Shown one piece after another: positions 1-8,134 of a stretch of 54,705 bases of DNA (its first letter is position 1; every line of letters starts with the position of its first letter). The stretch covers positions 1 through 54,705 of the forward strand of contig QHXQ01000044.1 in the NCBI GenBank assembly GCA_003223935.1, in the 5' to 3' direction. The stretch is from Acidobacteriota bacterium. Lineage in GTDB: Bacteria > Acidobacteriota > Blastocatellia > Pyrinomonadales > Pyrinomonadaceae. A program made the translations under genes and the position numbers. Under the pieces are notes generated by a model. That model saw only the letters and a program-made list of their open reading frames with translations, was not told the DNA's origin and did not search any database.

Positions 1-380
1 AACGCGACGTAATCGTCCGCGAACTTGAACGACTCCGAGCCGCTATTGCCGCTCACGTTCAACATCGTCGCCGGATCGGCCTTCACGCCGACGAGCGCGA
101 CAGGTTGAAAGTAGCTGCCCTTCGCGCCCGCGCCCTGCAAGCCCAACGCCTCAAGCTGCGCCGCGATATATTTCGCTGCCAACTCGCCGCCCGTTGCGCC
201 CGTCCCGCGCCCTTCGAGCAGATCGTCAGAAAGATATTTGATGTGCGCGCGCAGTGTGCTCTCTTTGATCAATCCGCTCGTGCCGCGTTGCGCCTGCGAC
301 ACGACGACCGCAGCAAGCGCAAGCAGCAGCAAGAACGAAAGACACAGGCAGTAACGATTGATAGATTTAATCGCGCTCAT
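1..380 (-). CDS. M28-family zinc peptidase, N-terminal part (runs off the left edge)
   Basis: Reading from the ATG at 380 towards the left edge gives about 126 residues without a stop. Residues 1-30 form a signal peptide (basic start, then a run of Leu/Ala/Val, ending SQAQ), so the protein is exported. The stretch after it (LRAHIKYLSDDLLEGRGTG, then GGELAAKYIAAQLEALGL) is the usual opening of secreted M28 aminopeptidases, ahead of a PA-like insert. The zinc ligands lie beyond the window, so activity cannot be judged. It is encoded on the same strand as folE, which ends at 413 upstream of it. Family call is by recognition of the N-terminal motif only. Confidence 0.75.
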   Translation of the reverse strand, partial: MSAIKSINRYCLCLSFLLLLALAAVVVSQAQRGTSGLIKESTLRAHIKYLSDDLLEGRGTGATGGELAAKYIAAQLEALGLQGAGAKGSYFQPVALVGVKADPATMLNVSGNSGSESFKFADDYVA

Positions 381-412
381 AATTCATTCCTCAATAGATC
401 AACTCTTTGCCT

Positions 413-1051
413 CTAGTCTTTGCCGCGAATCAACGCCATCGCTTCGGCGCGCGTGCGCGAGTCTTTGCGAAACGCGCCGCGTATGGCCGAAGTGATCGAG
501 AGCGCGCCCGGTTTCTTCACGCCGCGCAGGGTCATACACGTGTGCTCGGCTTCGATCACGACCATCACGCCGAGCGGTTGCAGGCCCTCGTGCAGCGTGT
601 CCGCGATCTCAGAAGTCAGACGTTCCTGCACTTGCAGTCGCCGCGCGAACGTCTCGGCCAGCCGCGCGAGTTTCGAGAGACCGAGGATGCGCCCGCCCTT
701 CGGAATGTACGCGATGTGGCAGCGACCGACAAACGGCGCGAGATGATGTTCGCAGAGCGACGCAATGTGTATGTCTTTGACGATCACCATCTCGTCGTGC
801 TTGTCGCCCGGCAAAGGCACGACGTGCTCATGCGGGTCTTCGCGCATCCCTGCGGTCAACTCCGCATACATCTCAGCCACACGATGCGGCGTGCGCCGCA
901 AGCCTTCACGCTCCGCATCTTCGCCGATGCCCTCAAGAATCAGCCGGACGCCCTGCGCGATCTTATCCAGATCAACGCCCGCCCGCGCGTCCGTCAACGG
1001 CTCAGCCAACTCTTCCTCATCCGGCTCGGTCGCTGAATAACCTGTGCTCAT
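413..1051 (-). CDS. folE: GTP cyclohydrolase I
   Basis: Converts GTP to 7,8-dihydroneopterin triphosphate, the first step of tetrahydrofolate (and related pterin/queuosine) synthesis, in the cytoplasm. The 212-aa protein has the zinc ligands Cys100 and His103 (CEHH) and Cys172 (HTCMTLRGV), plus the family stretch GLSKLARLAETFARRLQVQE. The start is taken at 1051 (MSTGYSA). The open frame continues to 1117, but those 22 residues come from the repeat element at 1071-1140 and do not resemble a FolE N-terminus. It lies downstream of larC and cobB on the same strand, probably co-transcribed. folD at the other end of the window also belongs to folate metabolism but is not linked to it. Confidence 0.95.
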   Translation of the reverse strand: MSTGYSATEPDEEELAEPLTDARAGVDLDKIAQGVRLILEGIGEDAEREGLRRTPHRVAEMYAELTAGMREDPHEHVVPLPGDKHDEMVIVKDIHIASLCEHHLAPFVGRCHIAYIPKGGRILGLSKLARLAETFARRLQVQERLTSEIADTLHEGLQPLGVMVVIEAEHTCMTLRGVKKPGALSITSAIRGAFRKDSRTRAEAMALIRGKD

Positions 1052-1070
1052 GGGATAACTCCAGTTACGA

Positions 1071-1140
1071 ATGACGAGTGGCGAGTGACAAGTTAAAGAC
1101 TTGTTCCTGCTCGTCACCTGTCACTCGCTGCTTGTCACTG
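1071..1140. repeat. Intergenic word-repeat/inverted element, copy A1
   Basis: About 70 bases built from GTGACAAG/GACGAGTG words, with a core GACAAGTTAAAGACTTGTTCC at 1087 onward whose reverse complement recurs in copies A2 (2311) and A3 (20231). It fills the gap between larC and folE. The last five codons and the stop of larC are inside it, and its other end lies 20 bases before the folE ATG. Confidence 0.8.
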
Positions 1141-2302
1141 TTTTATAGAACTCCGCACGCGCTGCCGCTTCAACGTCGCGCAAGGGCACGTTGTATCGGT
1201 CGGCGGCGGCGCGACAATCTTCGTATTCGGGCGTCACGTTGCTGATGCGCCCGTCGAGGCGTGCGACCTTGATGCGGACGGGGCCGTACTGCGTTTCGAC
1301 CGGCACAATCTCGCGCGCGAGCGCACGCCGTTCGACTTCGTAACTACGCACGCCGAGCGTGGTCGTCTCGCTGAAGAGCAGTTGCGTTAATGCCTCGCGC
1401 TCTGCCGGCCGGCACAGGATCGAGACGAGCACGCCGGGCCGGTTCTTCTTCATCTGCACGGGCGTGAAATAACAATCTAGCGCGCCGCGCTGGAAAGCAC
1501 GCTCCATCAAATGCCCGATGACCTGCGGCGACACATCATCAACGTTCGTCTCAAGCATCAACAGCCGCTCATTCTGCGCATCCGTCTCCGTCTCGCCGAT
1601 GAGTACGCGCAGCACGTTCGGAAATTTTTCATAATTACGGCCGCCCGCGCCATAGCCCGTCGCCGTCAGACGCATCGCGGGCGCGGGGCCATAACTTTCG
1701 CAGAGCGTGCTGACAATGGCCGCGCCGGTCGGTGTGACCAGTTCGCCTGCGATCTCTGTCGCGTAAGTCGGCGCGCCTTTCAAGAGTTCGACGACTGCGG
1801 GCGGCGGCACAGGAAAACGCCCATGCGCCATTTCAACCATGCCGCTGCCAACATGCAACGGCGACGCCGCGAACCGCTCAATGCCGAGCAACTCAAAACC
1901 GATGCACGCGCCGACCACATCAACAATCGCATCGAGCGCGCCGACCTCATGAAAATGCACCTGCTCAACCGGAATGTTATGCACGCGCGCTTCAGCCTCG
2001 CCCAAGCGCGTAAAGATGCGCGCCGCACGTTCTTTCACCTTCGCGCTCAAACGCGAGCGTTCAATGATCTTGAGAATCTGGCTCAAGCCCCGATGGTGAT
2101 GCTGCTCGCTCGTCTCGACGTGCGCGTGCACGGCACTGATGCCGGAGCGATCAACCTGCTCGAACCTGATCTCAAAACTGCTGAAATCCAACTGCTCAAG
2201 TTGTTCGACCAGCAGATGACGCTCCGCCCCCGCGCCGACCAACGCGCCCAGCGTCATGTCGCCGCTTACACCGGCAAAGCAATCGAAGTAGAGTAAACGC
2301 AT
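1121..2302 (-). CDS. larC: LarC, nickel insertion enzyme for the nickel-pincer nucleotide cofactor
   Basis: LarC proteins (formerly UPF0272) insert nickel into the pyridinium bis-thiocarboxylate nucleotide in a CTP-dependent reaction, making the cofactor of lactate racemase-type enzymes. This 393-aa protein opens with YFDCFAGVSGDMTLGAL, has the His cluster EQHHHRGLSQI and HFHEVGALDAIVDVVG. Its C-terminal half carries ETNVDDVSPQVIGHLMERA and ALDCYFTPVQMKKNRPG. It is a single intact ORF, unlike lactobacilli where larC is split by a programmed frameshift. Start at 2302 (MRLLYFD); the frame extends 21 codons further only through repeat A2. The final residues (VTSSE) are encoded by repeat A1. No larA, larB or larE is in the window, so the client enzyme is unknown. 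Confidence 0.92.
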   Translation of the reverse strand: MRLLYFDCFAGVSGDMTLGALVGAGAERHLLVEQLEQLDFSSFEIRFEQVDRSGISAVHAHVETSEQHHHRGLSQILKIIERSRLSAKVKERAARIFTRLGEAEARVHNIPVEQVHFHEVGALDAIVDVVGACIGFELLGIERFAASPLHVGSGMVEMAHGRFPVPPPAVVELLKGAPTYATEIAGELVTPTGAAIVSTLCESYGPAPAMRLTATGYGAGGRNYEKFPNVLRVLIGETETDAQNERLLMLETNVDDVSPQVIGHLMERAFQRGALDCYFTPVQMKKNRPGVLVSILCRPAEREALTQLLFSETTTLGVRSYEVERRALAREIVPVETQYGPVRIKVARLDGRISNVTPEYEDCRAAADRYNVPLRDVEAAARAEFYKTVTSSE

Positions 2303-2310
2303 GAAAGATA

Positions 2311-2374
2311 GTGACGAGTGACAAGTGACGAGCCGAGAACAAGGTTTTAACTTGTTACCCGTCACTCGTCACTG
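2311..2374. repeat. Intergenic word-repeat/inverted element, copy A2
   Basis: Same family as A1 and A3: GTGACGAGTGACAAGTGACG arm, central GAACAAGGTTTTAACTTGTT, then CCCGTCACTCGTCACTG. It lies between cobB and larC. The cobB stop (2355-2357) and its last codons are inside the element, and the larC ATG is 8 bases beyond its end. Confidence 0.8.
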
Positions 2375-3107
2375 CTTTTAACACCTCCCCCGCGCGTCCT
2401 TGCAGCGTCGCGTGGCAGCGATCAGAGAAAGGTGTCTGTTCGGGGTTAATCTCGACGATGTACGCGCCGGCTTGCAGGGCGATCTCAGGCAGTTGCATCG
2501 CCGGATAGACGAGCGCGGACGTGCCGACGACGAAGCAGAGATCACAGCGCATCGCGGCCGCCGCCGCGCGCTCGAAGACACCGGCCGGCAGCATCTCGCC
2601 GAACAGCACCACGTCGGGCCGCATCGGCGCGCCGCATGTGCGACAAGCCGGTGGTCGTTCGCCTTCATCTGCTGTGCGTAGATCAATGCGCGCTTGGCAG
2701 CGCGTGCAGCGTGCGCGCCAGATGTTGCCGTGCAGTTCGAGCACGCCGCGCGAGCCGGCGCGCGTGTGCAGGTCGTCAATGTTCTGCGTGCCGAGGGCGA
2801 ACGAGTCAAGGTTGTCCTGCATCTTTGCAAGCGCGTGATGCGCTGGGTTCGGTTGCAAATCTTTCAGCGCGTCGCGCCGGTAGTCGAACCACTCCCAGAC
2901 GGCAGGCAGATCGCGTTCGAGCATCTCGGCGGAAGAGATCAGACTAAACGGCATGCCCTTCCAGACGGCCGCGTTGCCGCCGCCGCGAAACGTCGGCACG
3001 CCGCTCTCAGCCGAGACGCCCGCGCCCGTCAACACGAACACGCGCCGCGCCCGGCGCAGACGCGCGCGCACCTCTTGCAACAGATCGCTCGCAGTGTTCG
3101 TGTGCAT
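2355..3107 (-). CDS. cobB: NAD-dependent protein deacylase, Sir2 family
   Basis: Sirtuins remove acyl groups from lysine using NAD. The 250-aa protein shows the NAD-binding GAGVSAESGVPTFRG (residues 28-42), TQNIDDLH (107-114), the catalytic His126 in LELHGNIW, and a structural zinc site with Cys134/Cys137 and Cys155/Cys158. The stretch FDYRRD (74-79) aligns with the YHYRRE segment of SIRT5/CobB-type deacylases. It keeps the acyl-contacting Arg but has Phe74 in place of the Tyr, so substrate preference is open. The start at 3107 (MHTNTASDLL) is preferred; an upstream ATG at 3206 adds 33 residues with no counterpart. The last residues come from repeat A2. Confidence 0.9.
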   Translation of the reverse strand: MHTNTASDLLQEVRARLRRARRVFVLTGAGVSAESGVPTFRGGGNAAVWKGMPFSLISSAEMLERDLPAVWEWFDYRRDALKDLQPNPAHHALAKMQDNLDSFALGTQNIDDLHTRAGSRGVLELHGNIWRARCTRCQARIDLRTADEGERPPACRTCGAPMRPDVVLFGEMLPAGVFERAAAAAMRCDLCFVVGTSALVYPAMQLPEIALQAGAYIVEINPEQTPFSDRCHATLQGRAGEVLKAVTSDG

Positions 3108-3223
3108 TACAAGTTCGCCCGCGATGGTAGCAGAGCGCGCTACCGCAGTGTCAAGCAAGCCGCCTTGCGCGCGTGACGGATCAAATACATGCGCGCCATT
3201 AGCCACAGGCGAAACGGCTGCGC

Positions 3224-3229
3224 TATACT
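3224..3229 (+). promoter_or_regulatory. Possible -10 element ahead of argS
   Basis: TATACT lies 23 bases before the ATG at 3252, in the divergent gap between cobB and argS. The matching -35 is poor (AGCCAC), so this is weak support. Confidence 0.25.
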
Positions 3230-3251
3230 TTTGACTTTTCCACTAGCGAGC

Positions 3252-5396
3252 ATGCGCGCCTATGTGTGTCATGCTCTTTGTCGAACGAAGGAAGTTGAAG
3301 AGACTTTGAAACTGCTCGAACTGCAACAGACCTTGCGCGCGTGCGTGCGTGCGACGGCCGCAACGAAATTCGACATTGCGCTTGAATCCGTCGTGGCTGA
3401 GATTCCGCCGCGCACAGAACTCGGCGACCTAGCCTTCCCCGTCGCCTTTGAACTCGCCAAACGGATCAAGCAAGCGACGGGACAGAAGGCCAACCCGCGC
3501 GCCCTCGCCGAAGAATTGAAAGTCGCGCTCGAAGCTGAGCCGAACGTGGCGCGCGTCGAAGTGGCGGGCGCGGGCTACCTGAACGTCTTCTTTGATCGCG
3601 CGGCGCTGCTCGCGCAGTTTGCTGCGCTGGACGTGTCGAGCGATGCGAATGGAGCGGTCGCCCAAGACGCAAAGCGTAAGATCATCGTCGAGCACACGAA
3701 CATCAATCCGAACAAGGCGGCGCACATCGGCCACGTGCGCAACGCTGTGCTTGGCGATGCGTTTGTGCGCGTGCTGCGCGCGACGGGCGCGGAGGTCGAG
3801 GTTGACAATTACATTGACAACACAGGCGTGCAGGTTGCTGATGTCGTCGTCGGCTTCATGCACGTCGAACAGTTGACGCGCGCGGATGTGCGGGCGCTTG
3901 ATGAGTCGTTGCCGCCGGAGCATCCGTTCGATTATTACTGTTGGGACTTGTACGCGCGCGTCGGTCTCTTTTATCGCAACGGCGACGCGGATGCGAAAGA
4001 GGACCCGGCGCGTTTGCAGTTGCGCGCCGAAGTGCTGCACGCGCTCGAAGCGGGCGACAACGAAACGGCGGCGCTTGCAGATTATGTCGCCACGCGCATC
4101 GTCGAGTGTCACTTGCAGACGATGGCGCGGCTCGGCATCCGCTACGATCTGTTGCCGCGCGAGTCGGACATCTTGCATCTGGGCTTCTGGCAACGCGCCT
4201 TCGAGCGTTTGAAGGAGACGAGCACAATCCGTTTTGAGACCGAAGGCAAACACGCAGGTTGCTGGGTCATGCCGACCGACTTGCACGAGGGCACAGACGA
4301 GCACGAAGCCGACAAGATCATCGTCCGCTCGAACGGCACGGTCACATACGCCGGCAAAGACATCGCCTATCAACTCTGGAAACTCGGCCAGCTCGGACTC
4401 GATTTTTACTACAAGCCGTTTCGCACCTACGAAGACGGTCATACTGTCTGGGTCACGACGAGCGAACCGCTACCACATCGTGTTTATGTGCCCTACAGCA
4501 CTAATATGCAAGATGTCCCGACTCATCCGCATTTCGGCGGCGGGCAAGTTGTTTACAACGTGATTGATTCGCGCCAGTCTTATACGCAGGACGTGGTGCG
4601 GCGCGGCGCGGCGGCGGTTGCGCCGGATGTGGGCGAGGCAGCGAGTGTACATTTGGCTTATGAGATGGTCGCGCTCTCGCCGGCCGCGTGCGAGGAGTTA
4701 GGCTTCGAGTTGAGTGCAGAGGATCGCGCGCGCCCCTTCATTGAGATGAGCGGGCGCAAAGGCTTGGGCGTGAAGGTTGATGATCTGATCAACCGGCTCG
4801 AAGCGGATGCGCTCGCAGAAGTCGAAGCACGCCACGCCGATCTGTCGCAGGACGAAAAATTGAAGACGGCCCACCTGATCGCCATCGGCGCGCTCAGATA
4901 TTTCCTGTTGAAGTGGACGCGCAACTCGCTCATCGCTTTCGATTTCAAAGAGGCACTGTCGTTCGAGGGTGAGACTGGCCCCTACTGCCAGTACGCGGCC
5001 GTGCGCGCCAACTCGATCTTTCGCAAGCTGGACCCGGCGACGCTCAACGAAGCGCACGAACTCATCGGCGCAATGGGCGCGAACGAAGATACGGCCGCTG
5101 CTGTCGGGCAAGTGTTTGCGGGCGCGAGCGGCGACGAGTTGTGGTCTTTGGTCACCCTGGCGGCGCGGCTTGATGAAGTCATCGCGCAAGCGGCGACGCA
5201 GGAAGAACCGGCGCATCTCGCCAAGTATGCTTTTCAGTTGGCGCGCGCCTTCAATCTCTTCTACCATCGCCATCGCATCATCGCTGAAGAGGACGCCGCG
5301 CGTCGTGCGGTGCTGATTCAGATCGCCGATCTCGTCCGGCGGCAGTTGACCAATGCACTCTCGACACTCGGCATCGGTGTGCCCGAAAGGATGTAA
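3252..5396 (+). CDS. argS: Arginyl-tRNA synthetase
   Basis: Charges tRNA-Arg with arginine. The protein has an N-terminal tRNA-binding domain (about 20-120), the class I signature HIGH at 158-161 (NPNKAAHIGHVRNAVLGD), a Rossmann catalytic core, and an all-alpha anticodon-binding domain at the C-terminus (QLARAFNLFYHRHRI). The second signature is a non-canonical MSGRKGLGVKVDDL, as in ArgS enzymes without KMSK. At about 714 aa it is longer than the usual 550-600, with insertions in the catalytic part (DLHEGTDEHEADK region). The start is uncertain: ATG 3252 is used here, while TTG 3306 is also possible with AAGGAAG upstream. The open frame back to 3189 overlaps the promoter and is unlikely. Confidence 0.93.
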   Translation: MRAYVCHALCRTKEVEETLKLLELQQTLRACVRATAATKFDIALESVVAEIPPRTELGDLAFPVAFELAKRIKQATGQKANPRALAEELKVALEAEPNVARVEVAGAGYLNVFFDRAALLAQFAALDVSSDANGAVAQDAKRKIIVEHTNINPNKAAHIGHVRNAVLGDAFVRVLRATGAEVEVDNYIDNTGVQVADVVVGFMHVEQLTRADVRALDESLPPEHPFDYYCWDLYARVGLFYRNGDADAKEDPARLQLRAEVLHALEAGDNETAALADYVATRIVECHLQTMARLGIRYDLLPRESDILHLGFWQRAFERLKETSTIRFETEGKHAGCWVMPTDLHEGTDEHEADKIIVRSNGTVTYAGKDIAYQLWKLGQLGLDFYYKPFRTYEDGHTVWVTTSEPLPHRVYVPYSTNMQDVPTHPHFGGGQVVYNVIDSRQSYTQDVVRRGAAAVAPDVGEAASVHLAYEMVALSPAACEELGFELSAEDRARPFIEMSGRKGLGVKVDDLINRLEADALAEVEARHADLSQDEKLKTAHLIAIGALRYFLLKWTRNSLIAFDFKEALSFEGETGPYCQYAAVRANSIFRKLDPATLNEAHELIGAMGANEDTAAAVGQVFAGASGDELWSLVTLAARLDEVIAQAATQEEPAHLAKYAFQLARAFNLFYHRHRIIAEEDAARRAVLIQIADLVRRQLTNALSTLGIGVPERM

Positions 5397-5461
5397 GGCA
5401 TAATCAATTGTCGCCATCGCTGGCGCACTTTCGTTGCAGCCGAAACGTATATTAGTATGCA

Positions 5462-5546
5462 TCAGACGGCTTTCAGTTTTTAGTCTGGGTAAATCTGGGT
5501 CGTTTGCTCGCTGAAAACTGAACACTATTAACTAAAGACTGAGAAA
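5462..5546. repeat. Intergenic word-repeat element between argS and aroF
   Basis: Words of the type TTTCAGTTTTTAGTCT face CTGAAAACTGAAC and AACTAAAGACTGAG, forming an imperfect inverted arrangement that ends a few bases before the aroF ATG. It resembles in placement, but not in sequence, copies A1-A3. Confidence 0.5.
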
Positions 5547-5551
5547 ATTTT

Positions 5552-6571
5552 ATGCTCATCGTAATGAAAGCGGATGCGACCGAACGCGAAGTCGCGGATG
5601 TGGTGCACATCATTCAGGAACTAGGCTTCCGGGCACACCCTGTGCCCGGCGAGCAACGCACAGCCGTCTGCATCACCGGCAATCAAGGCGCGGTTGATCC
5701 GAGTCACTTCGAGAATCTGCCCGGCGTCGCCGAAGCGATCCGCGTGAGCAAACCCTACAAATTGATCACGCTCGATCTGAAACCGGAGAAGACCATCGTG
5801 CGCGTCGGCGATGCGACCATCGGCGGCGAAGAGTTGGCGATCATCGCCGGCCCTTGTGCGATTGAGAGCCGCGCGCAGGCGTTCGCCGTCGCCGAGGCGG
5901 TGCGTCGTTCGGGCGCGCGCTTCTTTCGCGGCGGTGCGTTTAAGCCGCGCACGTCGCCATATGCTTTTCAGGGTCTCGGCGAAGAAGGTCTGAAGATTTT
6001 GGCCGATGTGCGCGAGGCTTACGGTTTGAAGATCGTGACTGAAGCTTTGGACGAGCACGGCGTTGATCTCGTGGAACGCTACGGCGACGTGATCCAACTC
6101 GGCGCACGCAACATGCAGAACTTCACTCTGCTCAAACGCGCAGGTCGTTCACACTTGCCCGTGCTCCTGAAGCGCGGACTATCCGCCACGCTCGATGAAT
6201 GGCTGCTCGCCGCCGAGTACATCATGGGCGAGGGCAACTACAATGTGATCCTCTGCGAGCGCGGCGTCCGCACCTTTGCGCAGCACACGCGCAACACGCT
6301 CGACCTTGCGGCCGTGCCGGCCGTGCGGCGGCTCTCGCACCTGCCCGTCGTCGTCGATCCATCACACGGCACGGGGCACAACTACATGGTTGCGCCGCTT
6401 GCCCGCGCAGGCGTCGCCACCGGCGCGGACGGACTCATCATCGAAGTTCACGATCAACCTGAAAAGGCACTCTCCGACGGCGCGCAGGCGCTCACGCTTG
6501 AACAATACGAACGACTCGTGACAGAGGTACGTGCCATCCATGAAGTGATCGCGCCCGCACCGGTTGGCTGA
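5552..6571 (+). CDS. aroF: 3-deoxy-7-phosphoheptulonate (DAHP) synthase, beta subfamily
   Basis: Joins phosphoenolpyruvate and erythrose 4-phosphate, the entry to the shikimate pathway. The 339-aa protein has an N-terminal ferredoxin-like regulatory domain (about 1-70, [20 protein letters not shown]) followed by a TIM barrel. Visible barrel motifs are [36 protein letters not shown] and DPSHGTGH, which include the metal-binding Cys and His. This domain order is that of the Thermotoga-type enzyme, in which aromatic amino acids bind the N-terminal domain for feedback control. It follows argS on the same strand after a 155-base gap occupied by a word-repeat element, and ends beside a perfect inverted repeat. 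Confidence 0.93.
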   Translation: MLIVMKADATEREVADVVHIIQELGFRAHPVPGEQRTAVCITGNQGAVDPSHFENLPGVAEAIRVSKPYKLITLDLKPEKTIVRVGDATIGGEELAIIAGPCAIESRAQAFAVAEAVRRSGARFFRGGAFKPRTSPYAFQGLGEEGLKILADVREAYGLKIVTEALDEHGVDLVERYGDVIQLGARNMQNFTLLKRAGRSHLPVLLKRGLSATLDEWLLAAEYIMGEGNYNVILCERGVRTFAQHTRNTLDLAAVPAVRRLSHLPVVVDPSHGTGHNYMVAPLARAGVATGADGLIIEVHDQPEKALSDGAQALTLEQYERLVTEVRAIHEVIAPAPVG

Positions 6572-6586
6572 AGCGGGCCAGTAGAT

Positions 6587-6657
6587 TGAACCGCAGAGGA
6601 CGCAAAGGCGCAGAGGCTGTTCAAGAGCCTCTGCGCCTTTGCGTCCTCTGCGGTTCA
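6587..6657. repeat. Perfect 32-bp inverted repeat between convergent genes; possible two-way terminator
   Basis: Left arm 6587-6618 and right arm 6626-6657 are exact reverse complements around a 7-base loop (GTTCAAG). The arms are made of the words CCGCAGAGGACGC and AAAGGCGCAGAGG. The element sits between the end of aroF (6571) and the stop of the receiver gene (6661), so transcripts from both sides would fold it. There is no clear U-tract, so termination is only a suggestion. Confidence 0.85.
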
Positions 6658-6660
6658 TTA

Positions 6661-7038
6661 TTATTCTGCGTCTTTCAAACTTCCGTGCTGCAAAAGCTCC
6701 GGCAGTTCTTTCACAAACAGCGAGCGCGCCAACACGCGATCAAAGCCGGCCTGTCGGGCGCGTTGTTGCAACTCCGTCTGCACGTGCGAAAAGAAACCGA
6801 CGAGCGGCACTGTGCGCAACGTCTCGTCGGCTTTCAGTCGCGCAGCGAGCGCGAACGGATCGAGGCGTTGCGCGTGCAGATCAAACAGAACTATCGCGGG
6901 CGGTTCTTGACGCGCCGACGCAATGAGCGCCTCGGCATCACGCGCAAATTCTATCGGCACGCCGAGCGATTCGGCCGTCGCGCGAAGCTTCGCAGCGAAA
7001 AACAGATCGTCAACCACAGCAACAACGCGCTTCTTCAT
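6661..7038 (-). CDS. Stand-alone response-regulator receiver domain protein
   Basis: A 125-aa CheY-like protein with no output domain. It opens with KKRVVAVVDDLFF, giving the acidic pair; the phospho-acceptor is the Asp in VLFDLHAQ, and a hydrophobic beta-4 (VPLVGFFSH) follows. Position beta-5, normally a Lys, is hard to place (VLARSLFVKEL), so phosphorylation chemistry may be altered. No histidine kinase is near it. It ends three bases from the 32-bp inverted repeat. Target unknown. Confidence 0.75.
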   Translation of the reverse strand: MKKRVVAVVDDLFFAAKLRATAESLGVPIEFARDAEALIASARQEPPAIVLFDLHAQRLDPFALAARLKADETLRTVPLVGFFSHVQTELQQRARQAGFDRVLARSLFVKELPELLQHGSLKDAE

Positions 7039-7089
7039 TTATAATTCCCTTCTGCAAGTTGATGCGCGAGCTTATTTATTGAGCGCGCT

Positions 7090-8088
7090 TTGGCAATCAT
7101 CTGCTCAAGGCATAATGCGTTGACGACGACCGGCACATTAAACGTACAGGCTGCCGAGACCAACGAAGCGGCGGTTGAACTCGGCAGCTTCGCGCCCACG
7201 CATGTGGCGCAACATGCCACAAACAAGTGCGTCATCGCAACCTTCAACATACGCTACGCGGTCGGCCGTTTTCTCATCTCCGGCGGGCTGCTGCGCAAAG
7301 CCGGACTTGTGCGTACACGCCCGCGTGCACCCATCATCGAACACAACATCGCCGCTGCCGCCGAAGCTTTCACGCGCGGCCGGCTCATGCCTCGCGCAGA
7401 CATCGTCGCCTTGCAAGAAGCTGATCGCGGCACAACGCGCGCCGGCCGGCTCCACGTCGCACGCGAATTGGCGCGCACGCTTGAGATGCACTACGCACAC
7501 GCGGCGATGCAGATTCCGCCCGGTGAAGAACCGAAGGCGCGACAGTGGTATCTCGATTTTGAAGAACGGATCGGCGTGGACGATCCGGGCGACACGGGCG
7601 TCGCGTTGTTGAGTCGTTTTCCGCTCAATGAAGCGCGGCGCGTCGAACTGCCTTGGACTGAGTGCGCTTGGCGGCCGCGTCTGGCGCTCGCAGCTAGAAT
7701 CAAGCTTGCGGGCCAGCAGTTGCACATCTTCAACACGCACATTGATCCGCACGCGAACCTCGCGGAGCAACTGGCCCAACACGAGGCGGTGTTAGCTGAA
7801 TGTGCAGCGCGGCGCGATGAGCCTATTGTTCTACTCGGCGACTTCAACACGCTCTTTCCGAAATCGCGCGCTGGCATGCGCCGCCTGCTCGAAGCGCACG
7901 GCTTCACGACGCCGATGCCGACGGGCACGACCACTTGGCGCGCTGGATTAGTGCGCTTGCACGCCGATTGGTTGTTCGTTCGCAACGTGCGCGTGCTGCG
8001 TTGGGGTGTAGCGCGCCCTCTACACGTTTCGGATCACTGGCCCGTCTGGGCCGAGATCGAATTTGATGAACAGACGGGCGCGGCATGA
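7090..8088 (+). CDS. Endonuclease/exonuclease/phosphatase (EEP) superfamily protein
   Basis: The fold is that of DNase I/exonuclease III and of phosphoinositide or sphingomyelin phosphodiesterases: a metal-dependent phosphodiester or phosphomonoester hydrolase. Motifs in order are TFNIRY, ALQEADR (metal-binding Glu), NTHID, GDFNT and SDHWPV (catalytic Asp-His). The first conserved strand begins near residue 46, so the N-terminus given (ATG 7090) may be too long. No signal peptide or membrane segment is seen. It is followed by a SpoU methyltransferase 46 bases downstream. Substrate cannot be inferred. Confidence 0.8.
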   Translation: MAIICSRHNALTTTGTLNVQAAETNEAAVELGSFAPTHVAQHATNKCVIATFNIRYAVGRFLISGGLLRKAGLVRTRPRAPIIEHNIAAAAEAFTRGRLMPRADIVALQEADRGTTRAGRLHVARELARTLEMHYAHAAMQIPPGEEPKARQWYLDFEERIGVDDPGDTGVALLSRFPLNEARRVELPWTECAWRPRLALAARIKLAGQQLHIFNTHIDPHANLAEQLAQHEAVLAECAARRDEPIVLLGDFNTLFPKSRAGMRRLLEAHGFTTPMPTGTTTWRAGLVRLHADWLFVRNVRVLRWGVARPLHVSDHWPVWAEIEFDEQTGAA

Positions 8089-8134
8089 AGCTCAGCACAA
8101 AAACGCAAACTGAAGATCGCTTGAGGCGCGCGGG

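Noticed and set aside
407..1036. Plus-strand 209-aa frame over folE
   Set aside because: Antisense shadow of a clear GTP cyclohydrolase I gene; Arg/His-rich with no family features.
3429..4442. Minus-strand 337-aa frame over argS
   Set aside because: Antisense to conserved ArgS sequence including HIGH; long only because of high GC.
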